Of a stretch of 64,000 nt of DNA, positions 63,101 to 64,000 are shown piece after piece (position 1 is the stretch's first letter; every line of letters starts with the position of its first letter). A program made the position numbers and the translations under genes. This DNA is from Hymenolepis diminuta (lineage: Eukaryota; Platyhelminthes; Cestoda; Cyclophyllidea; Hymenolepididae), in assembly GCA_900708905.1 (NCBI GenBank), contig CAADRB010000026.1, positions 2,484,594-2,548,593 on the forward strand, given 5' to 3'. A model generated the notes under the pieces. That model ran no database searches. It saw only the letters and a program-made list of their open reading frames with translations, and was not told the DNA's origin.

Positions 63101-64000
63101 ATTACAGCTGGTTTTTTAGATAACACATTAAAAAAACAAATAATGGAGCTTAAGACATTTTGACCAACTTAAACAAAATTAATTACATTTAATCATTTAA
63201 GGGAAGAAATGTCTGAAGTTAGAATCAAATATTTCAGATGCTCAAATAGAATTAATTCTTCGTTAGGACACATTATGAGAGGTGCTCACAACACTTGACC
63301 TGGGTAAAGAGGTATCCTTGAGTCGCCTTTATGATAATCTCGCATTATACAATCCTTCTTATTGACGAGAATTAGTAAGTGAGATTCGCCATCCACATCA
63401 CTGGATATGCAACAAAAAGCATAGATTTCGTGATCTCTGAATTGGAGACGTGCTCATTGGTACTAGATCGTTCGATTACTATTATTCACCAAAAAATAAA
63501 GCTTATTCCCTGCTAATAGTACCGGTTGACGCAGTAAACTATGATCCCTATATCTAAGGTCTTTAAAAAATGCCACACTTCCCTACTAAATGAGCAAAGG
63601 CAAAGTGCCATTTGAAGTACAAGTCTTTACCATTCTTTTTTTTCTAGATCTGGGTAAATATAATTTTAGTATACCTCAGTGGACAGCCTTACTTATATTA
63701 GCTACTCTATTCCATTTGATCTACGATAACAGTAACTGCTATTATCTTCAAAAGTTCATGAAGGTAAGTGTTCATCAACACACGGACAGATGAATAGAAT
63801 TCAAGGACCTCTTTAATAAGAAATACAAATATCGCTACGTCGCTCTTAACCAGCATTAGTCAACACTTGATGTTCACTTGATGTACCTATGCATTCAAAT
63901 ATATCAGACAAGCACTCATCTATATAAAACAGGTACTTATTCAGCGTTTGTCTTCTTTACCACTTTCTGTCAAATATGTAATAAACTAATGTGGAATTTG
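60118..64000 (-). other. Convertase upstream intron (continues off window)
   Basis: No catalytic-Ser exon (GTSA type) was found here, so the rest of the protease lies beyond 64000. Contains two G-rich tracts (61457-61487, 62619-62639) and SINE copy 3. The plus-strand open frame 63590-63793 is not recognised. Confidence 0.55.
63320..63475 (-). mobile_element. tRNA-derived SINE-like element, copy 3
   Basis: Matches the reverse complement of 39830-40012: CTCGCATTATACAATCCTTC, ATCCACATCACTGGATATGC, GATTTCGTGATCTCTGAATT and AGACGTGCTCATTGGTAC align in order. Body and tRNA-like head are both present. Confidence 0.62.

Noticed and set aside
63590..63793. 67-codon plus-strand frame near the right edge
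   Set aside because: Hydrophobic but unrecognised, and antisense to the convertase intron.
1..64000. CRISPR arrays, bacterial operons, phage or viral genes
   Set aside because: No spaced identical repeats, no ribosome-binding/operon layout and no viral proteins recognised; gene structure is that of an animal.

Overview
This is animal nuclear DNA. Genes are split by long introns with ordinary GT/AG splice sites and conserved phases, base composition is AT-rich, and short diverged repeats sit in introns and between genes. Nothing bacterial, organellar or viral was recognised. The species cannot be fixed from this window; an invertebrate, possibly a flatworm, is only an impression.

Three genes are supported. 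(1) Plus strand, about 1-23015: eight exons joining in frame encode a capicua (CIC)-like protein. It has a Tudor-like N-terminal region (probably the capicua DUF4819 region), basic patches, the diagnostic FNGKQWRR / [13 protein letters not shown] module and a low-complexity tail. It then stops without the HMG box that defines capicua. (2) Minus strand, 14364-13753: a complete two-exon SDHAF3/ACN9-type succinate dehydrogenase assembly factor of 129 aa, nested antisense inside the 12-kb third intron of the first gene. (3) Minus strand, from beyond the right edge down to 29564: the 3' part of a furin/PC5-type proprotein convertase. Fourteen exons encode the end of the subtilisin catalytic domain, the P domain, a long Cys-rich furin-repeat region, one transmembrane segment and a cytoplasmic tail with a YHSL sorting-type motif. 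The prodomain and catalytic triad lie off the window.

Genes 1 and 3 converge on a 6.5-kb gene-free interval (23016-29563). The rest is intron. At least four diverged repeat families can be recognised by comparing the window with itself. One is a tRNA-derived SINE-like element with A-box- and B-box-like sequences and three copies in convertase introns. A stretch at about 18.6-19.6 kb on the minus strand has protein-like reading frames broken by a frame change, and may be a decayed coding element.

The three genes have no evident shared pathway: a nuclear regulator, a mitochondrial assembly factor and a secretory-pathway protease. The nesting and convergence look like genome architecture rather than functional clustering.
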